Positions 33,410 through 45,284 of a stretch of DNA of 64,000 bases are shown here, piece by piece; the stretch's first letter is position 1; every line of letters begins with the position of its first letter. The DNA is from Nigrospora sphaerica (Eukaryota; Ascomycota; Sordariomycetes; Amphisphaeriales; Apiosporaceae): positions 682,001 through 746,000 of the forward strand of contig JAGVVL010000009.1 in assembly GCA_018287875.1 (NCBI GenBank), given 5' to 3'. The position numbers were made by a program, and so were the translations under genes. Below the pieces are notes generated by a model that saw only the letters and a list, made by a program, of their open reading frames with translations, was not told the DNA's origin and ran no database searches.

Positions 33410-33739
33410 TGTGAGAGGCTGAGCCTTGAAGCACTATCAGAGGGGCCAAATGCTGTTTATTTTCTAGATGGGAAAGAGAGAAGAGAACCGTCTTCAGGAG
33501 ACCGGGCGCAGCGTCTCGTTAAATCTTGCGAGACTGGACCGGAACGTTCGGATAGGAACGTTCGGACCGGAACGTTCGGATCGGAACGTTCGGATCGCTG
33601 CTCAGCTCCCCCCTCCTAGGTCTTGACCACTAGCTTGGCGTTCGAATGGAGAGACCTACTCGGAGCCTCATGTGAGGGGTTCGTGAGACGCTCAGGCCAG
33701 GTGCGCCTGAGCCTATCTCCCAGGTCCCAACCTGTAACA
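33410..33739. repeat. 330-bp solo LTR, copy 2, with 5-bp target duplication
   Basis: TGTGAGAGGC...CCTGTAACA, nearly identical to 13500-13829, flanked by ttgta at 33405-33409 and 33740-33744. The exact duplication shows it inserted as a whole element and then recombined to a solo LTR. It contains four tandem palindromic GGAACGTTCGGA-type units at about 33541-33597. Orientation is uncertain, because both ends resemble LTR ends. Confidence 0.9.
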
Positions 33740-33849
33740 TTGTAGTAGGCACGTAAGATCAGTGAGAAGTGCCGCTTAAGTTCGAGGACCCCCATTTGGC
33801 CCCCCCCCACATTTGGCCCCCCTTAGCTTAATCGTACGAAAATCAACCT

Positions 33850-34686
33850 TCCTACTTCAACCGACTACATATTCCTAATTTATAACAACCAGGATACAAG
33901 AACCAGTCTTACTCAGGCTTTCGTTATCGCTCTCTTAATCTAGACCACTTTTAGCCTCCCCGACCGTTAATTAAGCTCGGTAAATGTCTTCGATGTTCGC
34001 AAACTTTGAATTAGGGCTCAAATCTACCTTCTTCCTCTTCCTTAGTTTTATAGTTTCAATCTTAGCTTCGAGAGCCTGAATTTGCCTTTATGTAGTAGCT
34101 AACTGGATATTCTTTTTATTAAAGGCCTTTTAAATCTTCCAGAAGAGTGACCGTTACATAGTTAAGTGTTCTGCTAACTAGTTCGAAAGTTATATTTGAT
34201 CTTTAAAGTCTGACGTCTTCTTTAAAGTCGACTAAACTACTATAGAAGTATGAGATCTCTTTAGGGGTGTTAAGAAGGCTTTATTCGAGTAGGATTGCTT
34301 CGATTTTATTATATCGGGTGTTATTTAGTATATATTTTAAACTAGATTCCGGTTTAAAAGCGGCTTAGCTATACTTACTAGTTAAAGACCGGCTGCTTTC
34401 TACTTATTCCGGATATTCTGGCTAGTAAGCCCAGCTAAATAAGCCTTCTGATAGCAGGTAAAGAAATTTCGCTTGCTAACTACCGTTTAGTCCGTTAATT
34501 GAGTTAAAAATCCGAGCTCTTTCCAGTACGCCGATTTTAAGGAATTGAAAACAGCTAGATCGAGAGGTTAAAGAATATAAAAGGTATAAGGGGGCCAAAA
34601 AAGAAGATATATCCAGTACGAGAAGCATTGGAATATAAAATCAGTCGTTATATAGCTGCCATAGCCGTCTATAATAAGTAAGCGGT
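33850..34686 (-). pseudogene. Transposase 3' half of transposon B
   Basis: Minus-strand sequence matches the C-terminal part of copy C: MDSYGSH-equivalent region, LPP...LQPLDL block, and the C-terminal charged region ending near 33880. Numerous stops and AT-shifted codons are present. It joins 47126 after removal of LINE1. Confidence 0.8.
34671..34686. repeat. Target-site duplication of LINE1, left copy
   Basis: ataataagtaagcggt recurs at 47110-47125. The first part of the right copy cannot be told from the LINE1 (AAT)n tail, so the true duplication is at least 9 bp and up to 16 bp. Confidence 0.8.
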
Positions 34687-34803
34687 GAAGGGAAAAAAAA
34701 AACTTTTCGAAACCGACCCCACACAGCGATAACTTCACAACCACGAATCTGTAAGCTACCGGATAGCCCGGAAACTGTTCCTAGGGCTTCATTTAGCCTA
34801 GAA

Positions 34804-36162
34804 ATGGTCGATTCACCACCCTCGAGGCAAAGCGTGGGTGGCGGGAGCCGCCATAGGCCCGCCCCACCCCCCGAGCCGTCACCTCCGGACTCAAGAACAC
34901 CATCGCCAAGCAGCAACACGGCACCTGGACGCAGTCCAGAAGCCATTCGCAGCACCGTAATCAGCCTCAGACGCTTCTTAGCTGGTGATTCCGACGTTGC
35001 GACCCTGGTCGCAGCCGTACAAGCCGCCATCCCGGTCCTAGAGGCGGCAGCTAAGGAACCAGATAGCCAGACTAGCATCGAGAGACGCATCGATGCTATC
35101 GAGAACACGCTTCAGGCTATCTATAAGGATATTAAGGCCCCTAAGACATACGCTGCTGCTACCACCGCTATAACCGCCGCTCCCTTACCTAGAGCCCCTC
35201 AGATAGCCAAGGCGCTTCCTCCCCGTCAGGAACGAGAGATCACCGTTAAGGCCACAGAGATAGAAGGACGCACCTACACAGAGATCGTTCGCAAGGTTAA
35301 CGCCGCCGTAGGGAGAGAGGCAGCAGTAGCAGCACGCAAGCTCCCTAGCGGAGACTACGCTATCACATGCAAGACAGCGGCGGGAAAACAAGCCCTAGAA
35401 GCCGACTTAGACTGGACTGCCGAGGCCTTCGGAGAGAATGCCTCCATCCAGAAGAGAAAGATCCTAGTGGTGGCCCACGGTATCAACAAGGAAGCCATAA
35501 AGGTGAGCCAGGGGCAGCTAGAAGCCCAACTCCGAAACCAGCCTGGCGGCCCCATCGATGTCCTAGAAGCGAAGCTCCCTCGTAACGCTAAGACGTCGTC
35601 TAGGAAGGTCACAACTCTATATATCGCAGTCGCTACAGTCCAACAAGCAGAACAACTATGCCGAGACGGCCTTATCTGGTAGTATGGCTATTATCTATGC
35701 AAGCCTTTCGCTAAAGGAGCGCAGCTTAAGCAGTGTTACCGCTGCTATCGATATGGACACATTGCCCGAGTCTGCCGCCATGCACGACGATGCGGGCTCT
35801 GCTCCTCGACTAAGCACGAGGAAAAAGAATGCCCGGAAACGGAGAATCAGAGCCGATATTGCTGTCCAGCATGCCGAGGACCGCACACCGCGTGGTCTAA
35901 GGAGTGTCCAGTCCGCCAGGAGCAGGTCCAGATCGCTAAGGCTGCTTATATTACGAGACCGAAGGGATTCGCACTGTCCTCGCAAGAACACCCTAAGCCA
36001 ACAGCTGAAGATTGGCAGACAGTACAGCCGCGGAAACGTCGAGCAACCAGCTGCCGTACTAGAAGCACTGGCAGAGCCCGTAGCAGAACCCACGAAGAGA
36101 TAGACGACATGGACATCGAAACACCGGAGTTAATATTAAACAGCATCCACGCTCGACCATGA
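34804..36162 (+). pseudogene. LINE1 ORF1, gag-like, one TAG
   Basis: 452 codons in one frame, with a single TAG at 35680-35682 where LINE-Z has CAG. N-terminal Pro/Ser-rich segment, helical IERRIDAIENTLQAIYKDIK, and C-terminal Cys/His knuckles (CYRCYRYGHIARVC then CGLCSSTKHEEKEC). The terminal TGA (36160-36162) overlaps the ORF2 ATG (36159-36161). Confidence 0.87.
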
Positions 36163-37704
36163 CAGCGCTAAGGATCCTACACTGGAACACGCAGAAAAGC
36201 AAGAAAGCACAGATCCCGGTAGTCGATGCCATCTCCGAAGAGTACGACGTCCTAGCTATCCAAGAGCCCTGGCGAAACCCAAATATACCGACCACCTACT
36301 GCCCGAGATCCTCTCTATACTACCTACTTTACGCAACTGAGGGAGGTAGGGCATGCATCTATATTAACAAGAAGTACACCCCAACGCAGTGGACATACGA
36401 GGCGCAGCCAGATAGTTGTCGTATCACAATCCAACTACTAGACGGTCCCATAACGGTCGTCTGCATATACTCGCCTCCCCCAGGGTCCACCAGCAGATCG
36501 GACCTGCCCGCTATCGAAGCCCTCTATGCCGAACCCCAGCTAAGACGAACAGTCCTCGTGGGAGACTTCAACGTCCACCACCCCGTCTGGGGAGGATACA
36601 ACGTCCGACCCCATAGGGCAGCTGATAGGCTGCTCCAGCTAGCAGAATCCTGGAGACTCCAGCTGATCACACCCCCTGGAACACCGACATGGACACGAAA
36701 AGGATGCGCAGACTCTACGATCGACCTAGCCTGGGCCACGGACGATCTCCGGGTCGCCTATGATGGATACGCACCGTACGCAGGGTCCGATCACCTCCCT
36801 CAGGTGATACGCGTGGCTGGACCTTATATAGACCGCCAAGATAGACCACAACGCAGCTGGAAAACAGCTGACTATAACCAGGCAAAAGCAGAGGCGGCGC
36901 ACCTACCACAGCCAGGGCGACTCGAGACACTAGAAGAAATCGACAGCTACACCGAGACTTTAACTAAGGAGCTAACTCGGATAGCCGACCTAGTTGCCCC
37001 CCTCCGCTACTTTAAGGGGAGAGGCAAGGCCTGGTGGAACCACGATACAAAAAGAACTATAGAGGAGGAGAGACGAGCCCAGCGAGCATGGCTATCCTAC
37101 AGGATAGACGCAGCCTGGCGAGCTCTTCAGCAAGCATCCCTTGCGAAAAAGAAAACAATCCGAGAAGCCAAGACGGCGTCCTGGAGACATATGCTCCACG
37201 AGGCTTCTAGTCAGCCAGCTGGCGTCTGGAATATTGCGAGATGGGCAAGAACGGAAGGAGCAGCACCGCTGTTACCCCCAGCAGTCCCTACGCTCTACAC
37301 ACCGCGTGGCGAAGCAACGACCCATAAGGAGAAAACAGAGGCCTTCCGTGAGAGGTTCTATCCCCTCCTTAAGGCTACGTACACTGGCTTCCGAACAACG
37401 AACCGGCTCGCAGCGCCTCTCAATATAGACGGCAAGGTGACAGCAGAACAAGTCCAAGACGTCCTTACTAAGGCAGGCCAGTGGAAGGCACCTGGACCAG
37501 ACCAGCTTCCGAACGGATTCCTTAAACGCCTAGGAAAGCCCCTCTTCCAGGCCTTGGCCTCCCTAGCGGAAGCGTGCTGGCATATAGGATACTATCCAAG
37601 AGCGTTCCGGAAAGCAGTCACCGTCATCCTCCGGAAGCCAGGAAAGCAGCCAAACGACTATCACCAAGCCGGCGGATGGAGACCTATCGCGCTGCTTAAC
37701 ACTA
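36159..37704 (+). pseudogene. LINE1 ORF2, endonuclease and RT N-terminal part
   Basis: Open from ATG 36159 to the transposon C insertion. APE endonuclease blocks are seen: AIQEPW, VGDFNVHHPVWGGYN, STIDLAWATDD, GSDHLPQ. Then come a linker and the RT fingers (KAPGPDQLPNGFLKRLGKPL, GGWRPIALLNT). The interruption is at a TA inside the Thr-Ile junction, so the frame resumes at 45285 without loss. Confidence 0.9.
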
Positions 37705-37855
37705 AGTTCAAGGACCCCCATTTGGGCCCCCCCCACATTTGGGCCCCCCAAAAACCAGCCACCGAATTTCCAGCCCCTCGACTTTTTTTTAAATTTACTT
37801 CAGTAAATTGGCTTCAATCTGTGTAAAACTTAGTATCTACATTTCATTTCTTATT

Positions 37856-38960
37856 ATGAAACAATATTCAGAAGCTGAACTTCAACAAGCCCTAACTGCT
37901 ATCGCAGCAGGGGGTGGAATCAAGCAGACCTCTCGAGATTACGGTATACCGAAGTCAACACTATAGAACCGAATTAAAGGTCATCAACCTAGACCCGAAG
38001 CCTTCGCAGACCAACAGAGGCTCAGACCGGTCCAGGAAGAGTTACTTACGACTTGGATCCTGACCCAAGCTGCCCTTGGGCTTCCGCCTTCACACGCCCA
38101 AGTCAAGGAGTTCGCCGAACGAATCCTCCGGGCTCAGGGCGACAGCGAGCCACTCGGAAAGAGGTGGCTGCAGGCCTTCCTACGCAGGAACCCAGCCGTA
38201 CAGGTCTAGAAGAGTCGATCCATTGACTCGCAGCGTATTAATGGCGCCTCAGTCGAGGTAATTCGTCTATGGTTCCGATATCTTCAGCTGCCGGAGATCC
38301 AGAGGGTGAAGCCGGCTAACCGCTACAACATAGATGAAGCAGGACTCCTAGAAGGTGCTAGATCGAACGGTCTAGTGATAGGAGGTTCCGAAAAACGCTC
38401 AATCCAAAAGAAACAACCTAGTTCTCGTGCTTGGACGTCCTTTATTGAATGCATCTCCGCCTAAGGCCATGCCTTGCCCCCATTGGTCATTTTTAAGGGC
38501 AAGACAGTTCAACAACAATGGTTCCCGGTTAATTTAAGCCAATTTGGAGGCTGGCAGTTCACTGCAACCGAAAATAGATAGGTTACAGACCAAACAGCGC
38601 TCGAGTGGCTTAAGAAAGTCTTCATCCCGAATACCGCCCCTAGAGACCCTTCCGAGTACCGCCTACTTATTATGGACAGCTATGGAAGCCATACAACGAC
38701 TGATTTCATGTTTAAATGCTTCTCCAACCGGATCTATCTTCTTTTTTTGCCCCCTCATACCTCTCACGTCCTCCAACCGCTCGATTTAGCCGTTTTCAGT
38801 GCTTTGAAATCGGCGTACCGGAAAGAGCTCGGATTTCTAACTCAGCTAACGGACTCAACGGTAGTTGGCAAGCGAAATTTCCTTGCCTGCTATTAGAAGG
38901 CTCGTTTAGCCGGCCTTACTAGCCAGAATATCCGGAATGGGTGGAAAGCAGCCGGTCTTT
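37856..38960 (+). pseudogene. Transposase of transposon C, main part
   Basis: Starts MKQYSEAELQQALTAIAAGG at ATG 37856. It has a psq-type HTH, a Tc5-type HTH (LGKRWLQAFLRRNPAVQV), NIDEAG as the first catalytic Asp, LIMDSYGSHTTTDF with the second, and LPPHTSHVLQPLDLAVFSAL with the third (a DDD-type triad as in pogo/Fot1). Stops are few (for example TAG at 37964, TAG near 38207, TAA at 38462, TAG near 38578), each readable as a C-to-T or G-to-A change. LINE2 interrupts at about 38968; the C-terminus is at 44686-45186. Confidence 0.87.
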
Positions 38961-39339
38961 GGCTAGTGTGTGTGTGTGTGTGTGTGTGTATCATCGCCAT
39001 ACTGGGATATTGTCCCGCCTCCCGAGGGGCATCTGGCGTGCGAGAGTCTATCTACATAAACACAAGATATCTCGCATGTCAAGCCTAATGGCAACCCTTT
39101 GGTCAAACCGTCTCCGTGGCTCCTCCGTGCGAGCTCGTTCCCGGCTCTATCTCCGTCCGAATAGCTGCGACTTCATATAAAGTAACTTCTACGGCCTACC
39201 GATAGTGGGCATATATCCTTATAGTACTTCGTTAGCGTTATAAAGAGCTGGAACCTCTCCGGGTCGTGTATCAGTCGTTGCCAGTATTCCTTTAAGGTTT
39301 TCGGTTCGGGGTCGAACTTCGGCCAACGGGCCTATTACC

Positions 39340-42300
39340 TTCTTGTTTTGCAGCAGTAGACTAGATACTCCGGTGTTCGTAACATCCGGCAGGTGCATCG
39401 GTCGTTCTGGGGATGTTGGAATTTCTTATAGTACCAGTCGAAGTCCCCGTGTCTTGATCGGAGCGCGAGAAAGTTATGGAGTGTTTGTCTAGGGAGGTCC
39501 AGCTCTTTAAGCACCTTAAGGGTAGCGTCGGTGAATTTAAGCTCTCGGTAGCGCTTACAGCCTTAGGAGGCCTCCTCCCACCACTTCGTGAATTGTTCTT
39601 GTATAATTGTTTTTCGGAGTCGCTTCACGCCTACGTACGTAGCTTGGGCTAACCGGCGTGCTGGGAGTGCGGCCTCTTCCTCCGCTAGCCTGTCGGCCTC
39701 TTCGTTCCCTTGAATCCCCTTATAACCTGGCACCTATCGAATGTGGACGTCGGCTATAGTCGCTAGCTCCTAAAAGGCGAGGAAAACTTCTTGCGAGCTT
39801 TTCGGTGCGGTTCCTATGAGGCCTTGGATAACCGAGGTGTTGTTTAGGTAAACGTGGATTGTCGCGCCTGGGTTGATCCGGTGGGCTTAGCGTAGACCTT
39901 GCCACGCTCCTACGGCCTCTCCATCGAAGACTTCCGCTAGGCCTAGTCGGCCTTTTCCTTGTCTTATTTTCCGACCGTTTTTGTAAATCACGAAACCCTA
40001 GCCGACTGCCTTATCCGGTCCTTTTAACCCGTCCGAGAAGACGACAAGGTACGTGTCGGGAAGCTTTGATTGCCACGCTATGAACTCCTTCGCCGCTGTT
40101 TTCTTGTCCTTCTACGGGTCCGGTTTAAACGTGTAACGTTTTAGGAGGTACTGTGGCCTTGGGATGGTAGGTAGGAGTCTGGCCGCTCTCTGGAGCCTGG
40201 TTCGCGTAGGCTGGTAAAAGCCGTAGCCGCGACCTGATAGATAGGGCCGCAGTGCCGTCCGCGCTGTTAGCATATAGCTGTTGTCTATTAACTGGAGCCG
40301 TTGTCCGAAGCGATAGAACGCCGCTTCCAGTGCAATTCGCGCCGTTAGGACACCTGCGTCCCTGTATAGCGTGGCTATCGGTGTTGTCTTCCATATAGGT
40401 AGAACAGCTTATATGGCCTCCTTTAGGACCCTATCTATTTCGTCTATTTGTGCCTCTTATCGTGTCGACACCTCCGTATTGTGTTGTCGGCTAGCGAACT
40501 TTCGTGTCTTCGTGCGTCCCTCGTACCATGCCTCGGCCCTGTATATGAGGATAGGGAGAACGCAGGTAAAGATAGCCTTCCGGAGGGCTCTTAGCGGAGG
40601 GCCTTGCTAAGTGTTGGCTAGGCTCCGAAGGTGTCGTACGACGTTTCGCGCTTATGCCGCTTTCCTCTTCACGTGCTCCGTGAACCGTAGCTTCGAGTCG
40701 AACTAGACGCCGAGCCATCGTATAGGCTAGACCGAGGCGTGTATAGTCAGCCTATAGTCCCGTGCCGTTACGCTAGGGAGTTCCCCTGGGTTCTTTATAC
40801 ACGTGAAATGGAGCAGCTCGCTTTTATCCGGGTCGATAGTGACTTTATTTCCCTTACCCCAGTTAAGGACATCGTTTAAGTCCTTTGCTAGCTATCGTGT
40901 GTTATCGTGTAGGGACTTGCTAGCTCGGTAAAAGCATATATCGTCTGTATACCTAAACTGGTGTCTTATATCCTCGAGTAGGATGTCTGCGATATATAGA
41001 AGGAATAAGACGGGGGAGGCGGGGGACCCTTATGGTAGGCCGCATTAGATTGCCTGTGGCTTTGTTATAACGTCGTCGAGTCGGATCTGTGCTTATCTCT
41101 CTTCTATAAAGGAGCCGACAAACTTAATAAGCTGGGTTGCCCAACCCTGTTGCCTTATACAAAGTATAAGCCGCCTCTTAAGGGTAGCGTCGAATGCGCC
41201 CTTTATGTCCACGGTGAGAATCGAGGCTGTGCCTTTGTTCTCTAGGGAATGCTCGATCTCGTGTGTTAAGTAAGCAAGGAGGTCTAAGGCTGCCCGTGTT
41301 AGCAAGGCGCCGGCCTATTATAGGCTGACCACCTTATGTAAGAGCGTGGTGTTCGCTATTCGTCTAGCTACGAGTCTCTCGAGGCCTTTCCCAAGGCAGG
41401 AGAGAAGCGCGATTAGTCGCTAAGAGCGGGGGTTCGAGAGGTCTTTCTTATTCGGCTTCCGAAGTATCACGACCTCGGCTGTGCGGAACGGGCGTGGGTA
41501 GTGACCGATCTGTAGGCAGGCTTAGAAGAGGGACCGTACGGGTTCTTAGATGGCCTCCCAGCCCGCTTTTAGCAGCTGTACCGAGATTCCATCGGTCCCG
41601 GGCGAAGTGCTCTTCACTGCGATTGTGGCGGCTGTCAGCTCCTCCTTAGATATATGGGTGCTCCAGGGCAGGATGCGCCGCGGTACCGTTAGGATCTTAA
41701 GAGGGTCGTCCTCGAGGTCTTCGGCGTCCGTGAATCGCTCTAGAAGGGCCTTGCGTAGGGCGTGTGCCTTCTCTTCCGTGTCTTCGATTATCTTGTCCCC
41801 GATAACTAGAGGAGGTGCCTGTAAAGCGGGCAGCAGTTTATGCCATTAGACGACCCTGTATAGGTCTTGATCGGACTGGACAGAGTCGATTTTCCGTCGC
41901 CAATATTCCCGCTTTTCTCTCCGTATCACCGCGAGGAAGTGTCTTCGTTCTTCTAGGTGTCTCCAGTCCCCTTGGTGGTGTCGTCTTGCTTGTCGGAACG
42001 CGTCCCGGGCTGCCCGGTAGGCGTCGGTCCACCATGGCGCATTGTGACCGTTCCTAATTGGCTGCTTCCCGATTGTTTCTAGCGCTCTACGTAAGAGGGC
42101 TAGGATCTCCGTTGCCCGTTAGTCCAGTTAATTCGCCGTCGGTATTAAGAGAAGTGGCGTGAGGCTTTATATATCGAGCGCGACTAAGCCAGCAAAAGCT
42201 TCGAGTTTATTATCTAGTATCGAGTACTGGAACTGTGTCCCTAATATCTGGTCGCTTCGGGGAATTAAGATTCGGATTGTTTCGTGGTCTGCTCCTGTCC

Positions 42301-42960
42301 GAAGCCTTAGGTCCACCTCCGCTACCGCAAAAGGAATGTTAGAGAAGGCTAAGTCGATGGTTTGTCCCGCTGCGTGTGTTAGGGTCCCTATCTCGCTAAT
42401 GTAGCTGAGCCCGTTAACAATGGCCCAGTCGTAGACCTCAATCCCCCCGTTCCGAGTTTAGGGCACGTCTAGGTCCTAAGCGCTGTACTATACGTTAAAG
42501 TCCCCTGCGACTATGTATTGGGTTGGTGGTCGCAGGCTTAAGAGGAGTCTTGTCGCCTGACTTAGCGGTTCTTATAGGGGTCTGTAAATATTAATCAAGG
42601 TGAAGTGGTCGATCTCCAGCTATAGGAGGTCTCTAGACTTCTATGGCTGCTTTTGCCTCGTCTTCAGCCTGCTATCTTTCCGGATATAGGTTATAACCCG
42701 GGGCTGAGTAGCGATGCTGTCCTAGCTATCAACCGGAACGTAAGCACTGTAGCCTAGGTGCGAGTTAAATCTGTTCCTGCCGTCGTTTATAACAGATGGC
42801 TCCTGTATAAGGATCACGTCTATGTAATCCTCCTAGCATTGCTGTAGTAAGGCCGTGTGTGCTGGCGGTGATTTGCCTACGTTAGCCTGCGCTACCTGTA
42901 GGACTTATCGCCTTAGTTTAATGCGTGTCGAGTATGTTCGATCGCTTTCCCTATTCATAA
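39340..42960 (-). pseudogene. LINE2 ORF2: endonuclease, RT, RNase H
   Basis: In broken minus frames: QVAQANVGKSPPAHTALL and ILIQEPSVI (endonuclease start, near 42900), VAGDFNV (near 42500), GADHETIRI (near 42300), SPGTDGISVQLLKAGWEAI (RT, near 41600), LTVDIKGAFDATLKRRL (41215), QGSPASPVLFLLYIADIL (about 41000), a YTDD box where YxDD is expected (near 40960), RNase H with VVFSDG (near 40045), DGEAVGAWQGL and NNTSVIQGL, and a Cys/His region (CTCRMLRTPEYLVYCC, near 39380). The presence of RNase H separates it from the LINE-Z family. Confidence 0.83.
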
Positions 42961-43209
42961 TAGTTGATACGTGGGATATTCCGTTAGCTACGCTTCGTCT
43001 TGTTCTCTTAGGAGGGCTGAGGTTATCTTCTTAGGGCTTCTATGGGCATATGAGTTGAGTCCTCCATGGCCGCATCGACGGTGCTCCTGTCGACATCAAG
43101 CGTGTCTAATCCCGGGCTGGCTTCCTCCAGTGTGTTGCCTCCCTAGCTTGTTCCTTACAGTTGGGCTGCCTTATAGAGCAAGCTACCCGTCTGGCGGATC
43201 TTCGTAAGC

Positions 43210-44558
43210 TCGCTTTACGTTGGGCGTACTAGCTTTCCGTGTTTTACTACTGGCTTCGCTGGGCAGTTCTCGTGGCTCGCTGGAGCTGGCCTGTAGCAGT
43301 TCGCACATCGTGGGCGTTCCTAGCACGGCTGCGGGTGTTCATGTCCTATCAGGAGCCGGGCGCTACAGTTCTCACACCTTTCGGTTCTTGTACACACCCG
43401 GCTCGGGTGGTATCCTTGGCATCCTAGGTTGTGGCGGCTAGGAGGCGTCCGTTTCTCAATCAGCCGGGCGGGCCCACTCGCCCCAAAGAGCCGGAACGGA
43501 CAAACTTTCTGTAAGAACGAGACAATGCATGATCTCTTATTCGTCCCCGGAATCGGTTCCTATCGCGACCAGTGTACGTTTACTAGCTCGATGCCTGTTT
43601 AAGCAAGAACTTCGTCTTATAAGAGTGTGTCGGTCTCAAATGTCTCGCCAAAAATATTAGAGAGTTACGTTAGGTAGCCGGGAATTACGTAGTTCACCCA
43701 CGTAACCGGGACCTCGACTGTGCTAGCTCGGAGGCTTCGTGCTAGTTTTTCTTTATTTCGGAGGAGAACCTCCCTCGTTTCTTTATTTCTCGGATAGACA
43801 GTAACGCCCGTCGCCGTATAGTGGACATCGGGAACGTCCACTAAAGATAAGTCGAGGGTGTTATATACAGCTTATCGCAGGGCGAAGTTATATTAAGTAT
43901 ATGCCCAGCTTCGATGTTCCTCTAGGATCCTTATAAGAACTCGAAGGTCCTCTTGTTAATTCGTTTCCTTAGTTCGCTTATCTAAACCGTCTTAGGGTGT
44001 TAGCTTCTATTTAGCTTAGGCGACGTCAGCTTAGCTACATGTGGGGGTCCTAAGGGGCTCCGCTCGGGTCGGGCTGTTCGCCTATAGGAGGTGTTCGTTC
44101 AGGTGGGGGCTAATCGTTTCCCCAGTCTTGGCCAGTAGGAACGCCGTGAAACCTTTCGTAATCTCCGCGGCTATTTCTTTATCTTCGTTGCGGTATTCTT
44201 CGATGATGTTGTTTAAAGCGCGGGCGATCTTCGTGAGTACCGATCGTCAGGTATTATGTCGCTTATCTATATCGCCTAGGATCGGGGCCAGTGCGTCCGT
44301 GGCCAATTGGTGTCCTTCCTTTGCAGTCTGCAGCGCGGCTTCTTCCGTCGTCGAAGCTTCTCGAGTGTTGTCGACCTTCCTTCGGTTTCGCAGTGGACCG
44401 TTCGTAGGGGCCTTATTCTGCCCCGTTCGCTTCCTCTTGTGAGTATAAGTGGGGGAAGCTTCTGCCAGGTGGTCGGGAGGATCGTTTCCCGTCATCACCT
44501 CATCGGTGATGTCCTCACAAGGAGGTGAAGCCATCACGATGATGGTCCCAGAGTCCAT
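43210..44558 (-). pseudogene. LINE2 ORF1, gag-like
   Basis: The minus strand begins with a 103-codon open stretch at 44558 (MDSGTIIVMASPPCED) and ends with three Cys/His knuckles near 43440-43220: CQGYHPSRVC, RCENCSARLLIGHEHPQPC and RCANCYRPAPASHENC. The middle part is broken by stops and shifts. It would bind element RNA. Confidence 0.75.
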
Positions 44559-44685
44559 TTGGCCTCTGGGTTGGCGTTGAGGCGCCGTTAAAGGATTGTT
44601 AAGGATTTGGCAGTAAATAGCAGGCTAGCACTAACAGTGGGTGCCAGAAAAGAATAAATAGGAAGGAAGGTGTCTCTAGCTAATG

Positions 44686-45186
44686 AGTATAGCTAAACCG
44701 CTTTTAAGCCGGAATTTAGTTCAAAACACACACCAAACAACACCCGATACGATAAATTCGAAGCAATCCTACTCGAATAGGGTCTTCTTAACACCTCCAA
44801 AAAGATCCCATACTTCTATAGTGGTTTAGTCGACTCCAAAGAAGACATCGGACTTCAAGGACCAAGTACAGCTTTCGAACCAGCTAGCAGAATACTCAAC
44901 CATATAACGGCTACTCTTCCGGAAGATTCAAAAGGCCTTTGATGAGAAGAATGTCCAATTGGCTACTGCTTAAAGGCAGATTCAGGCTCTCGAAGCTAAG
45001 ATTGAGACTATCAGACTAAGGAAGAGGAGGAAGGTAGATTTAAGCCCTAATTCGAAGTTCGCAAACATCGAAGACATCCACCGAGCTCAATTGGCGGTCG
45101 GGGAGGCTGAAAGTGGTCTAGATAAAGAGAGCGATAGCGAAAGCCTAAGTGAGGCTGGTTCTTGTATTCGAGTTATTATTAATTGA
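44686..45186 (+). pseudogene. Transposase C-terminal part of transposon C
   Basis: Continues the transposase beyond LINE2. It holds the charged C-terminal region (the plus frame includes KRRKVDLSPNSKFANIED) and ends with TGA at about 45184. The right TIR follows. The equivalent segment in A is 16019-16160. Confidence 0.78.
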
Positions 45187-45284
45187 GGCTGCATGTGAAG
45201 TTCTGTTAATAGGGTTGGTTTTGAGCGTGGTTTTTTTGGGGGGCCCAAATGTGGGGGGGGCCCAAATGGGGGTCCTCGAACTTA

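Larger units (their letters stand above)
38969..44677 (-). mobile_element. LINE2, a second LINE family on the minus strand with RNase H, in transposon C
   Basis: A 5.7-kb non-LTR element unrelated in detail to the LINE-Z family. Right to left: 5' region, ORF1, APE endonuclease, RT, RNase H, C-terminal Cys-rich part, and a short (AC)n tail that reads (GT)n at 38967-38989. The flanks ggctagtg (38961-38968) and agctaatg (44678-44685) are a probable 8-bp duplication with two G/A differences. Stops are frequent in all ORFs. Confidence 0.85.
37705..45282 (+). mobile_element. Transposon C, Fot1/pogo-like, in LINE1 ORF2; contains LINE2
   Basis: TIRs at 37705 (AGTTCAAGGACCCCCATTTGG) and 45282, TA at 37703-37704 and 45283-45284. 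Without LINE2 it is about 1.87 kb. It carries the least decayed copy of this transposase family in the window. Confidence 0.92.

Noticed and set aside
38967..38989. (GT)n as a host microsatellite
   Set aside because: It sits exactly at LINE2's 3' boundary and flanks the target duplication, so it is better read as the element's tail.
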